Assembly (NCBI GenBank): GCA_047601745.1
Contig: JASGIS010000001.1
Location: 4,588,001-4,652,000, forward strand
Length of the DNA: 64,000 nucleotides
From: JAKPAM01 sp047601745
GTDB lineage: Bacteria > Pseudomonadota > Gammaproteobacteria > Burkholderiales > Burkholderiaceae_E
Direction: 5' to 3'
Shown here: positions 1-8,636 of the stretch, piece after piece
Layout of the letters: every line of letters starts with the position of its first letter
How positions within the stretch are numbered: position 1 is the first letter of the stretch
The notes under the pieces: generated by a model
Told to the model about the DNA's origin: nothing
Seen by the model: the letters and a program-made list of their open reading frames with translations, nothing else
Databases searched by the model: none
Position numbers and translations under genes: made by a program

Positions 1-56
1 CACACCGCGTGTGCGAGTGCCGCGACGAGGACGATCGCAACCGTGCCGGCTTGCAT
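1..56 (-). CDS. N-terminus of a probable DMT/EamA-family transporter (partial)
   Basis: An ATG at 56 on the minus strand opens a frame that runs off the left edge. The 18 visible codons read MQAGTVAIVLVAALAHAV, a hydrophobic first segment that resembles the start of EamA/DMT transporters, which often begin with a short polar stretch, an Ala/Leu/Val helix and an HASWN-like motif. The start overlaps a TGA in another frame (TGATG), compatible with translational coupling to something upstream. Too little is inside the window to be certain. Any small membrane protein or signal peptide would look similar. Confidence 0.35.
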   Translation of the reverse strand, partial: MQAGTVAIVLVAALAHAV

Positions 57-568
57 CAGCAGAGGTCGGGCAGGTCGATGCCCGACCGCTCCGCCCGGCG
101 GTGGCGGCAGTGGCAGTGGCAGTGGCAGTGGCGCGCCGGGGCGCGCAGGGCAAGGGCGAGGGCGGTGGCCGGCGCGTCGATGACGTCGCCGCCGGGGCCG
201 AGGAACCGCGTCGCGATCATCACCGACGGATGGTCCGGGATGCTGATCGCCGTCACGCCGGGTGCGCGCAGGCGATGAGCACTTGAATCGAGACCGCAAT
301 CAACGACGGATTCCCCCGGCAGGAAACGACAACCTGTTCGATATCAGCATGATAAGGGCTCGGAGAAAGTCTCGTCTCCCGCTCCGGATTCCGGTCGGCG
401 GATTTCAGCCCGATGTCTGCGGATCGATGACGGGGCCATCGCCTGTCGGCACCTCGCGCGCGAGTCGCACGGCAAGTCGCCGCGAGCTTGGACACACGGC
501 GCCGGCCGACCTCGGCGCCGTCGCCCATTCCCGCGCGAACAACCGGGACGTTTGCACGAAGGCGCCTA
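57..568. other. 512-base stretch with no supportable gene
   Basis: Open frames exist on both strands but have low-complexity or arginine-rich composition and match no family I recognise. Two minus-strand frames end in overlapping stop/start arrangements (GTGA near 253-256, TGATG near 54-58), so a decayed small operon is possible. Apart from the hexanucleotide repeat I see nothing firm here. Confidence 0.5.
106..129. repeat. hexanucleotide tandem repeat (GGCAGT)x4
   Basis: Four perfect GGCAGT units lie head to tail. The repeat is in a stretch with no gene I can support. Read on the minus strand it gives an alternating Cys-His run, which looks like low-complexity artefact rather than protein. 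Confidence 0.8.
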
Positions 569-922
569 TCACTGGACCACCTTCAAGCCGCGGATCTTGA
601 CCTTCGAGGCGCCGACGATCGGCTTGTCGTACTTGCCGCTCAACTCCACCGTGCTCGTCTCGTTCACCGTTTGGCCGGCGGGCCAGTTTTCGCGCTCGAT
701 CTTGATCGGAATTTCGCCGGTCTCGTCTGCAAACTGATACTTCTCTTCGCCGATTCGCTTGACGATGTGGCCACGCAGCGTGACGAGCTGGTCGTCTTTG
801 CCGGCATCGAGAAGCTGCTTGACCGTCGTGGCGGCCGGCTGTTCGCTGGGGCCGGTGTATTGCGCATGCGCGGCGGCCGCAATGGACAGCGCGGCCAGGG
901 TAACGAAGACTTGTTTTCTCAT
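569..922 (-). CDS. YgiW/YdeI-family periplasmic OB-fold stress protein
   Basis: The 117-residue product has a signal peptide (MRKQVFVTLAALSIAAAAHA, cleavage after AHA) and then a small OB-fold domain of the NirD/YgiW/YdeI (BOF) family. Typical motifs are visible: a VTLRGHIVKRIG strand, YQFADETGEIPIKIE and a final VKIRGLKVVQ. E. coli YgiW is a periplasmic protein linked to stress tolerance, and there it sits directly before qseBC. Here it is divergent from the QseBC-like pair, with shared control DNA between them. That keeps the ygiW-qseBC association and supports the family call. The exact role is not known. Confidence 0.85.
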   Translation of the reverse strand: MRKQVFVTLAALSIAAAAHAQYTGPSEQPAATTVKQLLDAGKDDQLVTLRGHIVKRIGEEKYQFADETGEIPIKIERENWPAGQTVNETSTVELSGKYDKPIVGASKVKIRGLKVVQ

Positions 923-1027
923 CGGTGCTCCTTCTGGAAAAAACGGCTCGGCAGCCGCGATGGAAAGAAGTCTATGAACTCGAAACTGAAGCTGACGTTA
1001 GGGCAGGGCGCTGCAAGCGCTTACCGC

Positions 1028-1043
1028 GTTAACTCGGCGTTAA
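1028..1043. promoter_or_regulatory. candidate QseB/PmrA-type response-regulator box
   Basis: Two GTTAA pentamers (1028-1032 and 1039-1043) lie in direct orientation with an 11-bp period, the helical repeat preferred by OmpR/PhoB-family dimers. The site lies between the divergent ygiW-like gene and the response regulator gene, where an autoregulatory element is expected. Function is inferred from spacing and position only. Confidence 0.4.
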
Positions 1044-1106
1044 TCCTCCGAAGGATAGGCTTGCAGCGCCTTTTTCCGGAAAGAGGCGGGGCAGGATGAC
1101 GAGGGA

Positions 1107-1769
1107 ATGCGAGTACTGCTGGTTGAAGACGATCCGTTGATCGGGCATGGCTTGCGCATCGGCTTGCGCCGCGAGGGGTTTGCCGTCGACTGGACGCGCG
1201 ACGGCGGCGAGGGGGCGCTCGCATTGCGTACGGCAAGCTATGGGCTGGTGCTGCTCGACCTGGGGCTGCCCAAGCAGGACGGCATGGCGCTGCTTGCCGA
1301 GCTGCGGCAGCGGAACGATGCGACGCCCGTGATCATCATTACCGCGCGCGACAGCATTCCGGATCGTGTCGCCGGCCTGGACAGCGGCGCCGACGACTAT
1401 CTGGTCAAGCCGTTTGCGCTCGAGGAACTGCTGGCGCGGATTCGTGTGATCAACCGGCGGCAGGACGGTCGTACCCAGGCCATGCTCGTTGCCGGCGCAT
1501 TGCGCCTCGATCCGATCCAGCATCGGTGCTGGCGGCATGCCGAGGAAATTTCTCTCACGGCTCGAGAGTTCGCGCTGCTCGAAGAACTGATGCGCAAGCC
1601 TGGTGCCGTCGCGACGCGGGAACAACTGGAGGAGTGCCTGTACGGCTGGAACGAAGAAATCGAGAGCAACACGATTTCGGTCCACATCCACAACCTGCGC
1701 CGCAAACTGGGCGCCGAAGCGATCCGCAATGTGCGCGGTGTCGGCTACCGGATCGGGGACGTCGAATGA
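1107..1769 (+). CDS. qseB: OmpR/PhoB-family response regulator, QseB-like
   Basis: This 220-residue regulator has an N-terminal receiver domain with the acidic pocket (VEDD near residues 6-9), phosphoacceptor Asp51 in LLDLGLP and the conserved Lys101 in YLVKPF. A C-terminal winged helix follows (about 125-218), with the TAREFALLEELM and VHIHNLRRKLG motifs of OmpR-type DNA-binding domains. Length and motifs fit the QseB/TctD branch. The stop overlaps the start of the kinase gene by 4 bases (ATGA), so the pair is translationally coupled. A divergent YgiW homologue upstream supports QseB over other OmpR regulators. The signal is unknown. Confidence 0.88.
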   Translation: MRVLLVEDDPLIGHGLRIGLRREGFAVDWTRDGGEGALALRTASYGLVLLDLGLPKQDGMALLAELRQRNDATPVIIITARDSIPDRVAGLDSGADDYLVKPFALEELLARIRVINRRQDGRTQAMLVAGALRLDPIQHRCWRHAEEISLTAREFALLEELMRKPGAVATREQLEECLYGWNEEIESNTISVHIHNLRRKLGAEAIRNVRGVGYRIGDVE

Positions 1770-3109
1770 GCAGGCCTCTTTCGCGTTGGTTCATGTCCTC
1801 GCTGCGCCGACGCTTGCTGTTGTGGCTACTGCCTGCCACGCTGTTCGCCGGTGCGCTGGCGAGCGCGGCGACGTGGTGGAGTTCGGTCGCCGATCTGGAC
1901 GAGCTGCTGAACGACCAGATGAAAGCCATCGCGCAACACGTCGTCGTCGATGCCGACGGTCGCTTGTCTCTCGTCGGCGTGGATCGCAAGGGCCGCCTGT
2001 CCGGCTGGAAGTCCCACGGCGTTCTGCTGCAGGTATGGCAGGACAGGAAGCTGGTATTTTCCAGCGACCCGAACTCGGCGCTGCCGCCACCGCTAAGACC
2101 AGGCCTGGCCGACGAAACGGTCGACGGCCAGGTCTGGCACACTTTCGTCAGCCGCAGCGAGGGGATGCTGGTGCGAGTCGCCCAAGTCCGCCTGGCCCGC
2201 TGGCAGGCGCTGGCGGAAATCTCGATACACCAGTTCTGGCCGGTCCTTTCGCTCACGCCCATCATCGCGCTCTTCCTGTGGTTCGGAATCGGCTATGGAC
2301 TCGATCCGCTGCGCGACATCGCCTCGGGATTGAAACGGCGCGATGCGAACAATATGCAGGCCATCGAAACGGCCGCGATGCCGACCGAAGTCAAGCCGCT
2401 CGTCGACGCGATCAATGATCTGCTGCATCGGCTCGATCACGCGTTCACGTTGCAAAAGCATTTCATCGCGGACGCGGCTCACGAACTGCGCACACCGATC
2501 ATGGGGCTCGGCTTGCAGGCAGAACTGCTGCCGCAAGCGGCGAACAGCGAAGAACGTGACGAAATCATCGCGCAGATCCGCACCGGCGCGGCGCAGCTCG
2601 CTCACCTGGCGGGCCAGTTGCTTACGCTGGCCCGACTCGATCCGGATGTCGATCGCATGGCCTGGCAAGACGTGGACCTGGCCGAGATCGCGAGGTCGGT
2701 CGTCGCGGATCGCGAGCGTCTGGCCGAAGCGCGGCAGATCGACCTCGGTGTCGCCAGCGCGGAATCGGCGGTCATTCCCGGCTGCCGCGACAACCTGCGC
2801 GTGCTGCTGAATAATCTGATCGACAACGCGATCCGCTATGCGGGGGCCCACGCGCGCGTCGACGTGACGGTACGCCGGGAGGGTCGATTCGTGCTGCTCG
2901 AAGTCAGCGACGACGGCCCGGGCATTCCCAAGGCGGACCAGGTGCGCGCATGGGAGCGCTTCTATCGTGGAAACGGCAACGCGGCCGCCGGCAGCGGCCT
3001 GGGATTGTCCATCGTGCGGCGTGTCGCCGAGCAGCATGGCGCGGTTGTCGCTTTCGATACCGGCCTGGACGGCCGGGGACTGACGGTCCGCGTACGTTTT
3101 CCGTCGTGA
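1766..3109 (+). CDS. qseC: sensor histidine kinase, QseC-like
   Basis: The start at 1766 overlaps the regulator stop (ATGA) and gives 447 residues, normal for QseC. An N-terminal membrane segment (about 10-35), a periplasmic sensor region of about 130 residues and a second membrane segment (about 155-175) come first. The HisKA domain carries the phosphoacceptor His in FIADAAHELRTPIMGL. The ATPase domain has an N box (NNLIDNAIRYA), G1 (SDDGPGIP) and G2 (GSGLGLSIVRR). It should phosphorylate the adjacent regulator. The true QseC ligand is debated in other species, so the signal cannot be read from sequence. Confidence 0.87.
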   Translation: MSRPLSRWFMSSLRRRLLLWLLPATLFAGALASAATWWSSVADLDELLNDQMKAIAQHVVVDADGRLSLVGVDRKGRLSGWKSHGVLLQVWQDRKLVFSSDPNSALPPPLRPGLADETVDGQVWHTFVSRSEGMLVRVAQVRLARWQALAEISIHQFWPVLSLTPIIALFLWFGIGYGLDPLRDIASGLKRRDANNMQAIETAAMPTEVKPLVDAINDLLHRLDHAFTLQKHFIADAAHELRTPIMGLGLQAELLPQAANSEERDEIIAQIRTGAAQLAHLAGQLLTLARLDPDVDRMAWQDVDLAEIARSVVADRERLAEARQIDLGVASAESAVIPGCRDNLRVLLNNLIDNAIRYAGAHARVDVTVRREGRFVLLEVSDDGPGIPKADQVRAWERFYRGNGNAAAGSGLGLSIVRRVAEQHGAVVAFDTGLDGRGLTVRVRFPS

Positions 3110-3126
3110 GCTCACCCGGTATTCCT

Positions 3127-4059
3127 ATGCATATCCACGCCCGCTGCATCCGCTATTTCGACGTGATCCGTCGCACCGGTTCGATCCGCGAAGCGGCCAG
3201 GCAACTGCACGTGGCGTCTTCGGCGGTCAACAGACAACTGCTGCTGCTCGAGGACGAGATCGGCGCGCCGCTGTTCGAGCGGCTGCCCACCGGGCTTCGA
3301 CTGACGGCAGCGGGCGAGGCCTTCTTGCGCCACGTGATCACCGTGCTGCAAGACGAGCGCCGGCTGGCCACCGAACTGGATCAACTGCGCGGCGTGCGGC
3401 GCGGCTCGGTCAGCGTGGCGGCCGTGGAGGGGCTGAACGCCGACCTGATGCCGGCCATGCTCACGCAGATGCATCGGCGCTATCCGACGATCCAGATCCA
3501 GGTGCGTACCTGCGGTTCGCAACTGGCGGCGCAGGCCGTGATCGACGGCGAGGTGGACGTGGGGATCGGCTTTTCGATCGCGCGCCACGACAGCCTGCGC
3601 CAGTGCACGATGGGGCGTTTCGCGTTGGGCGCGGTCGTGACGCCGGATCACCCGATTGCCCGGCAGCCGCGCATCGGCTTCGCGCAGTGCGCGGCCTATC
3701 CGCTGATCCTGCCCGCGCCGGAGCTGTCGCTTCGCGGACAGTTGCAGCCGGTGATCGCGCACCACAAGCGCGCGTTGCAGGTGCTGCTCGAAACCTCGTC
3801 GGTCGAACTCGCGAAGAACCTGGCCGAGCGCGGCGTGGGCGTGGCGTTCCAGAGCCGCCTGGGCCTGGAGCGCGAGTTGCGCGAGGGGCGGCTCGTGCAC
3901 GTGCCGCTCGACACGCCGAGCCCGCTGTATTCGGAGCTGGGCGTCTACGTGCGCGCCGGCCGCACGCTGCCCCCGGCGCTCGATGCCTTCAACCGCATCG
4001 CGACCGAAGTCATCGCCACTCGGGAAGACGAGGAGAGCGCCGCGTTGCGCGACATTTGA
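3127..4059 (+). CDS. LysR-family transcriptional regulator
   Basis: The product is 310 residues. An N-terminal winged helix-turn-helix (residues about 1-60; SIREAARQLHVASSAVNRQL) is followed by a linker helix and a periplasmic-binding-protein-like effector domain (about 90-295). The start at 3127 fits because MHIHARCIRYFDVIRR is a normal LysR N-terminus; longer forms run into the kinase gene. The gene lies immediately before, and on the same strand as, the oxygenase/transporter/molybdenum-hydroxylase cluster, so it is the best candidate for its activator. The inducer is unknown. Confidence 0.85.
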   Translation: MHIHARCIRYFDVIRRTGSIREAARQLHVASSAVNRQLLLLEDEIGAPLFERLPTGLRLTAAGEAFLRHVITVLQDERRLATELDQLRGVRRGSVSVAAVEGLNADLMPAMLTQMHRRYPTIQIQVRTCGSQLAAQAVIDGEVDVGIGFSIARHDSLRQCTMGRFALGAVVTPDHPIARQPRIGFAQCAAYPLILPAPELSLRGQLQPVIAHHKRALQVLLETSSVELAKNLAERGVGVAFQSRLGLERELREGRLVHVPLDTPSPLYSELGVYVRAGRTLPPALDAFNRIATEVIATREDEESAALRDI

Positions 4060-4102
4060 TCCTCTGGGGTGTTCGAATTTTTCGAGCGCCCTGCGCAAAA
4101 AA

Positions 4103-4122
4103 CAGTGCTATTCAACGCACTG
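4103..4122. promoter_or_regulatory. inverted repeat upstream of the oxygenase cluster, possible LysR site
   Basis: CAGTGC and GCACTG form perfect 6-base arms separated by 8 bases, about 50 bases before the start of the 2OG-oxygenase gene. Spacing and position suit a LysR-type operator for the regulator encoded just upstream. This is inference from symmetry alone. Confidence 0.35.
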
Positions 4123-4173
4123 ACGGCTTCCTAAACTGGCTTGCAACATAACTGCATCCGTCAGGAAACCACG

Positions 4174-5130
4174 GTGAGTGCGGCAGCTTCCCTTCCGGTC
4201 ATCGACGTCAGCGGCCTGCGCGGCGACGATGTCGACTCGCAACAGGCCGTGGCCGCGCAACTGCGTGAAGCCTGCGAAGGACGCGGCTTTTTCTACATCA
4301 CCGGCCATGGCGTCGATCCGGCGCTGATCGAACGAGTGTTCGCCGCCAGCCGGCGGTTCTTCGACCTGCCGATGGCAGACAAGCTGGCCGTCGACAAGAC
4401 GCTCTCGCCGTGCAACCGCGGCTACGAGCCCTTGCGCGCGCAGACGCTGGAGACGGGCGGGCTGCCCGATCTGAAGGAGAGTTTCTACATCGGCGCCGAA
4501 GTCGCGGCCGACGATCCGCGCGCGGTCGCGGGGCGCTTCAACACGGGCCCGAACCAGTGGCCCGACGGCGTATCGGGGTTCCGCGCGGTGATGGAGCGCT
4601 ATTACCAGGCCGCGCACGCGCTGGGCACGCTGCTGGTGCGCGGGCTGGCCTTGTCGCTGCGGGTGCCGGCCAGTCATTTCGACGGTTACCTGGACAACGC
4701 CGCCGCCACATTGCGCCTGCTGCACTATCCGCCCCAGCCGGCCGACCCCGCACCGGGCGAGAAGGGCTGCGGCGAGCACACCGATTTCGGCGGCGTCACG
4801 CTGCTGCTCCAGGACGAGGCCGGAGGCTTGCAGGTTCGCGATGTGCAAGCCGGGTGCTGGATCGACGCGCCGCCGGTGCCCGGCGCGTTCGTGGTCAACA
4901 TCGGCGATCTGTTCGCCCGCTGGACCAACGACCGCTACGTCTCGACGCTGCATCGCGTGATCAACGTTTCGGGGCGCGAACGGTATTCGGTGCCGTTCTT
5001 CTTCACCGGCAACCTGGCGCACGAAGTGGCGTGCATTCCCACCTGCCTGGAGCCGGGCGAGCAGCCGAAGTACCCGGTCGTCACCGTCGAGCAGCACCAG
5101 ATCGAGTGCTACCGGCGCACCTACGGCTGA
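4174..5130 (+). CDS. isopenicillin-N-synthase-like 2-oxoglutarate/Fe(II) oxygenase
   Basis: I start this gene at the GTG at 4174, preceded by a CAGGAA ribosome site, giving 318 residues. The N-terminal DIOX_N region (about 8-120) and C-terminal double-stranded beta-helix are typical of IPNS-like enzymes. The iron ligands are visible as His202-x-Asp204 (GEHTDFGG) and distal His260 (STLHRVIN), with the 2OG-binding RxS pair at Arg270/Ser272. The enzyme should hydroxylate or oxidatively cleave a small organic substrate. As first gene of a run with an importer, deaminase and molybdenum hydroxylase, it probably acts on the same N-heterocycle. Substrate unknown. Confidence 0.85.
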   Translation: MSAAASLPVIDVSGLRGDDVDSQQAVAAQLREACEGRGFFYITGHGVDPALIERVFAASRRFFDLPMADKLAVDKTLSPCNRGYEPLRAQTLETGGLPDLKESFYIGAEVAADDPRAVAGRFNTGPNQWPDGVSGFRAVMERYYQAAHALGTLLVRGLALSLRVPASHFDGYLDNAAATLRLLHYPPQPADPAPGEKGCGEHTDFGGVTLLLQDEAGGLQVRDVQAGCWIDAPPVPGAFVVNIGDLFARWTNDRYVSTLHRVINVSGRERYSVPFFFTGNLAHEVACIPTCLEPGEQPKYPVVTVEQHQIECYRRTYG

Positions 5131-5142
5131 CGAGGTCCGCCG

Positions 5143-5940
5143 ATGAAGCACATGATCCTGATCCACGGCGCGTGGCAGGGCAGTTGGGCGTTCGCCTCGT
5201 GGCTGCCCTGGCTGCGCGCCGCCGGCTGGAGCCCGTTGACCGTCGACCTGCCGGGTAATGACGCGTCGCCCGGCGCCGCGGCCGACGCCGACCTGGCCGG
5301 CTATACCCGGCACGTGCTGGACGTGCTGCAGGCATTGGATGGTCCGGCCGTGGTCGTGGGCCACAGCGGTGGCGGCATGACGGCATCGCAGGTGGCCCAG
5401 GCCGCGCCCGAGCGCGTGGCAGCGCTGGTCTATCTGGCCGGAATGATGCTGCCCACCGGCATGGGCTTCGGCGACCTGGTCGCGCAGTGCCGGACGCTCG
5501 ACCCGGATTTCCGCTACGAAGGCATCGGCCCGCACCTGGTCTGGAATGCGGCGCGCAACCGCAGCCGCGTGCCCATGCAGGCCGCGTTGGACATGTTCCT
5601 GCACGACTGTCCGCCCGTCGCCGCGCGCGAGGCCGCCGGCCGCTTGTGCGAACAGCCCGAAAGCGGCCGCGCCGTTTTCAACACCCTCAGCGACGACCGC
5701 TTCGGCCAGGTGCCGCGCGTCTATGTGGAATGCCTGCAGGACCGCTCGGTGACGTTGCCGTTGCAGCGGCGCATGCAGACGCTGACGCCGGGTGCGCACC
5801 GCATCAGCCTGGAATGCGGCCACGTTCCGCAACTGGCCTGCCCGAAGCTGCTTACCGAAGCGCTGCTGCCGGTGTTGGACCTGATGACCTCGCAAACCCG
5901 GATCGGCGGGCGCGGACAGTCTTCGTCATTCATCCGATAG
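5143..5940 (+). CDS. alpha/beta-hydrolase fold esterase or amidase
   Basis: This 265-residue protein has an alpha/beta-hydrolase core: an oxyanion HGAWQGSW motif near the N-terminus, the nucleophile elbow GHSGGG (Ser near residue 77) and a late catalytic His in LECGHVPQLA (about residue 228). The layout resembles the plant methylesterase/hydroxynitrile-lyase type and bacterial relatives. It starts 12 bases after the oxygenase stop and is probably cotranscribed. A likely role is hydrolysis of an ester or amide formed after ring cleavage, but the substrate cannot be read from sequence. The last ~15 residues are polar and not conserved-looking. Confidence 0.82.
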   Translation: MKHMILIHGAWQGSWAFASWLPWLRAAGWSPLTVDLPGNDASPGAAADADLAGYTRHVLDVLQALDGPAVVVGHSGGGMTASQVAQAAPERVAALVYLAGMMLPTGMGFGDLVAQCRTLDPDFRYEGIGPHLVWNAARNRSRVPMQAALDMFLHDCPPVAAREAAGRLCEQPESGRAVFNTLSDDRFGQVPRVYVECLQDRSVTLPLQRRMQTLTPGAHRISLECGHVPQLACPKLLTEALLPVLDLMTSQTRIGGRGQSSSFIR

Positions 5941-5972
5941 CCGGCAATCTTCAAACCCCCAGGAGTATTTCG

Positions 5973-6959
5973 ATGATCCGCCCCCTGTTCCGAATGGTCT
6001 TCGCCGCCGCGCTGACGGCCGGCTTCAGCGCGGCGCATGCGGTCGACCCGCTGACCGTGCAACTGGATTGGCTGCCGGGTGGCGACAAGTCCTTCGTCTA
6101 TGCCGGCGTGCAGCAGGGTTTCTTCAAGGAAGAAGGCCTGGACGTGAAGATCGTCCCCGGCCGGGGCTCGGCCGACGCCGTCACCAAGATCGCATCGGGT
6201 TCGGCCGATGTGGGCTTCGGCGGCATCGCCGCGCTGATGATGGCCGCGGCCGAGGGACGTATCCCCGTCAAGGCCGTGATGTCGGTCTATGCGAACCAGC
6301 CCGATGCGCTGTTCACGCGTGCCGACAGCAAGATCAGGAGCCTCAAGGACATGGAGGGCAAGACCCTGGGCATGCCCACATTCTCCTCGTCGAACGCGTT
6401 ATGGCCGGTGGTGTTGAAGAAGAACGGCGTGGACGCGTCGAAGATCAAGGTCATCAAGACCGACCCGGCCACGCTCGCGCCGATGCTGGCGCAGGGGCGC
6501 GTCGATGCCACGATCAACTGGGTGACGGTGGCGCCGGCCTTCAGCAGCGTGCTGAAGCAGGCCGGTAAGGAGCTGTCGGTGCTGCCCTGGACGCAGTTCG
6601 GCTTGAACGGTTACGGCTGGTCGGTCATGGCCAGCGACAAGCTCATCCGGGAGCGTCCCGAAGTGCTCGAGCGCTACCTGCGCGCGTTGAACAAGGCGTT
6701 GGCGTTCTCCATCGAGAGCCCGCAGAAGGCCGCCGAGGCGTTGAAGGCGCAAGTCCCCGAATCCGACGTGGCCGTGGCCAAGGCCGAATTCGAGTCCTCG
6801 ATCCCGTTGATCAAGAATGAGGTGAGCGCGCGCGACGGCATCGGCCGCTTCGATGCCAAGCTGCTCGCCGCCACCTGGGGCTGGGTGGCGCAGTCGATGG
6901 ACTACGACCCGCAGAAGGTCGACCCCGAGGCCTTGGTGGACCGCCGTTTCCTGAAGTGA
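5973..6959 (+). CDS. ABC transporter substrate-binding protein (NMT1/SsuA-like)
   Basis: The start at 5973 follows an AGGAGT ribosome site and gives 328 residues with a Sec signal peptide (MIRPLFRMVFAAALTAGFSA, cut after AHA). The mature part is an NMT1/THI5-like binding fold: VQLDWLPGGDKSF, GFFKEEGLDV and GSADVGFGG motifs seen in SsuA/TauA/ThiY and in pyrimidine-precursor or hydantoin binders. It works in the periplasm with the ATPase and permease that follow. Neighbouring catabolic genes suggest an aromatic or N-heterocyclic ligand. Confidence 0.88.
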   Translation: MIRPLFRMVFAAALTAGFSAAHAVDPLTVQLDWLPGGDKSFVYAGVQQGFFKEEGLDVKIVPGRGSADAVTKIASGSADVGFGGIAALMMAAAEGRIPVKAVMSVYANQPDALFTRADSKIRSLKDMEGKTLGMPTFSSSNALWPVVLKKNGVDASKIKVIKTDPATLAPMLAQGRVDATINWVTVAPAFSSVLKQAGKELSVLPWTQFGLNGYGWSVMASDKLIRERPEVLERYLRALNKALAFSIESPQKAAEALKAQVPESDVAVAKAEFESSIPLIKNEVSARDGIGRFDAKLLAATWGWVAQSMDYDPQKVDPEALVDRRFLK

Positions 6960-7045
6960 TTCCTCGAATCACCGATACCTCGGTCGCGTTCGACCGCACG
7001 GACGGCCGAAAGCCGGCCTCATGGCTCGTACCGGATCAATCGCCC

Positions 7046-7828
7046 ATGCAGCACGTCATCGATCTGAACGCCGTCACGCAGACCTTCGTCTCCAGCGACG
7101 GCAGCGCCATCACCGCCCTGCAGGGAGTCGATCTGCACCTGCGCCGGCACGAGTTCGTCTCGGTCATCGGTCCCTCGGGCTGCGGCAAGTCCACGATCCT
7201 GCGGCTGATCGCCGGGCTGATCCGCCCGAGCGGCGGCGAGGTGCGCATCTTCGATCAGCCCGTGACCGAGCCGCGCGACGAGATCGGCATGGTGTTCCAG
7301 AAGCCCACGCTGCTGCCCTGGCTCACCGTGCTCGACAACATCACGTTTCCGATGCGTCATAAGTACGGCAGCGTCGATGCCAAGGACGAAGAGCGCGCCC
7401 GCGAGCTGCTGGCCACCATCGGTCTCGAGGACTTCGGCCACAAGCGCCCGCACGAGCTTTCGGGCGGCATGCAGCAGCGCGTTTCCATCGCGCGCTCGCT
7501 GCTGCACGACCCGGACATCCTGCTGATGGACGAGCCGTTCTCGGCGCTCGATGCGCTCACGCGCGACGAGATGAGCTTCGAGCTGCTGCGTATCTGGAAC
7601 GAAAGGCCCAAGACCGTGGTGTTCGTCACGCACTCGATCCAGGAGGCGTTGCTGCTGTCCGACCGCATCGTCGTCATGAGCGCCCGCCCCGGACGTGTGG
7701 CCCGGATCATCGACGTGCCGCTGCCGCGCCCGCGCGACATGGACACGTTGACCGATCCGGTGTTCACGCGGATGGCCAACGATATCCGCGTGCAGGTGTT
7801 CAGCCGCGCGCGCGAACACGCGCACTGA
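7046..7828 (+). CDS. ABC transporter ATP-binding protein (SsuB/TauB-like)
   Basis: A single nucleotide-binding domain with Walker A (GPSGCGKST), Q-loop (VFQKPTLLPW), signature (ELSGGMQQR), Walker B (ILLMDEPFSALD) and the switch His in FVTHSIQEA. I choose the ATG at 7046 (260 residues), because the upstream in-frame GTG at 6956 would add 30 residues of non-conserved sequence and overlap the previous stop. It energises import with the binding protein at 5973 and the permease at 7878. The nitrate/sulfonate/taurine subfamily imports small anions and heterocycles. Confidence 0.88.
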   Translation: MQHVIDLNAVTQTFVSSDGSAITALQGVDLHLRRHEFVSVIGPSGCGKSTILRLIAGLIRPSGGEVRIFDQPVTEPRDEIGMVFQKPTLLPWLTVLDNITFPMRHKYGSVDAKDEERARELLATIGLEDFGHKRPHELSGGMQQRVSIARSLLHDPDILLMDEPFSALDALTRDEMSFELLRIWNERPKTVVFVTHSIQEALLLSDRIVVMSARPGRVARIIDVPLPRPRDMDTLTDPVFTRMANDIRVQVFSRAREHAH

Positions 7829-7830
7829 CA

Positions 7831-7860
7831 CACCGACGCACCGACGCACCGACGCACCGA
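7831..7860. repeat. 8-bp tandem repeat (CACCGACG)x~4 between two ABC genes
   Basis: Three perfect CACCGACG units and a partial fourth fill most of the 49-base gap between the ATPase stop and the permease start. Because the unit is 8 bp, copy-number change would alter spacing but no reading frame. See the finding on recurrent short tandem repeats. Confidence 0.85.
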
Positions 7861-7877
7861 GAAAGGCCGCCCCCGTC

Positions 7878-8636
7878 ATGCCCGCCCTGTTTCGACGCCA
7901 CGCCTCGCTGCTGGTCTTCCTGTTCGTGCTGCTGGCCTGGGAGGCCGCCTGCCGCCTGCTGCGGCTGCCCGAGTACATCGTGCCCGCGCCCAGCGCCATT
8001 GCCCGCGCCGCGGCGGACCTCGGCGCGGCGCGCTGGCTGGAGCATGCCGTCGCCACGCTGCAGGTCGCGCTGGCCGGCTACGCGGTGGCCATCTTGCTGG
8101 CGCTGCCGCTGGCCATGGCCATCACGCGTTCGCCGCTGCTGTCGCGCATCGTCATGCCGTGGCTGGTCGTCGTCCAGTCGACGCCCATCGTGGCGGTGGC
8201 GCCCATCATCGTGGTCACGCTCGGGGCGGGCGTGCTGCCGCGCGTGGTGATCACCACGCTGATCGCGTTCTTCCCGCTCGTGGTTTCCACCGCGCTGGGG
8301 CTGGCGTCGGTGCCGGCGGAGCTGATCGAGCTGTCGCACTCGCTGCGCGCCACGACCGCGCGGCAGTATTGGCAGATCCGCATGCCTTTCGCCGTGCCTT
8401 ATGTGTTCTCGGCGCTCAAGGTGTCCGTCACGCTGGCCGTCGTCGGCGCCGTGGTGGCCGAGTTCGTCGCCGCCGAGAACGGCCTCGGTTACCTGATCCT
8501 GTTCGCCACCTCGTCGTTCAAGGTGCCGTTGGCCTTCGCTTCGCTGATCCTGCTGGTGCTGTGCAGCCTGGTGCTCTACGCCATCGTGCAGCAGTTGCAC
8601 AAGCGCCTGTTTCCATGGAGCCAAACCGCGTCATGA
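7878..8636 (+). CDS. ABC transporter permease (SsuC/TauC-like)
   Basis: This 252-residue inner-membrane protein is of the BPD_transp_1 type. It has about six hydrophobic helices and the EAA loop typical of the nitrate/sulfonate/taurine family (around ELSHSLRATTARQYWQIRMP). It completes the importer with the binding protein and ATPase. Its stop overlaps the start of the deaminase gene (ATGA), so transport and catabolism are translationally coupled. That argues the imported compound is the deaminase or hydroxylase substrate, or a precursor of it. Confidence 0.88.
   Translation: MPALFRRHASLLVFLFVLLAWEAACRLLRLPEYIVPAPSAIARAAADLGAARWLEHAVATLQVALAGYAVAILLALPLAMAITRSPLLSRIVMPWLVVVQSTPIVAVAPIIVVTLGAGVLPRVVITTLIAFFPLVVSTALGLASVPAELIELSHSLRATTARQYWQIRMPFAVPYVFSALKVSVTLAVVGAVVAEFVAAENGLGYLILFATSSFKVPLAFASLILLVLCSLVLYAIVQQLHKRLFPWSQTAS

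Noticed and set aside
57..528. Two minus-strand frames (253-528 and 56-256) linked by GTGA and TGATG overlaps
   Set aside because: Overlaps are suggestive of coupling, but the translations contain Cys-His repeat runs and no recognisable domain, so I did not call genes.
4108..5895. Minus-strand frame of about 595 codons opposite the oxygenase and hydrolase genes
   Set aside because: Composition is that of a GC-frame shadow; the plus strand has intact catalytic motifs and ribosome sites.
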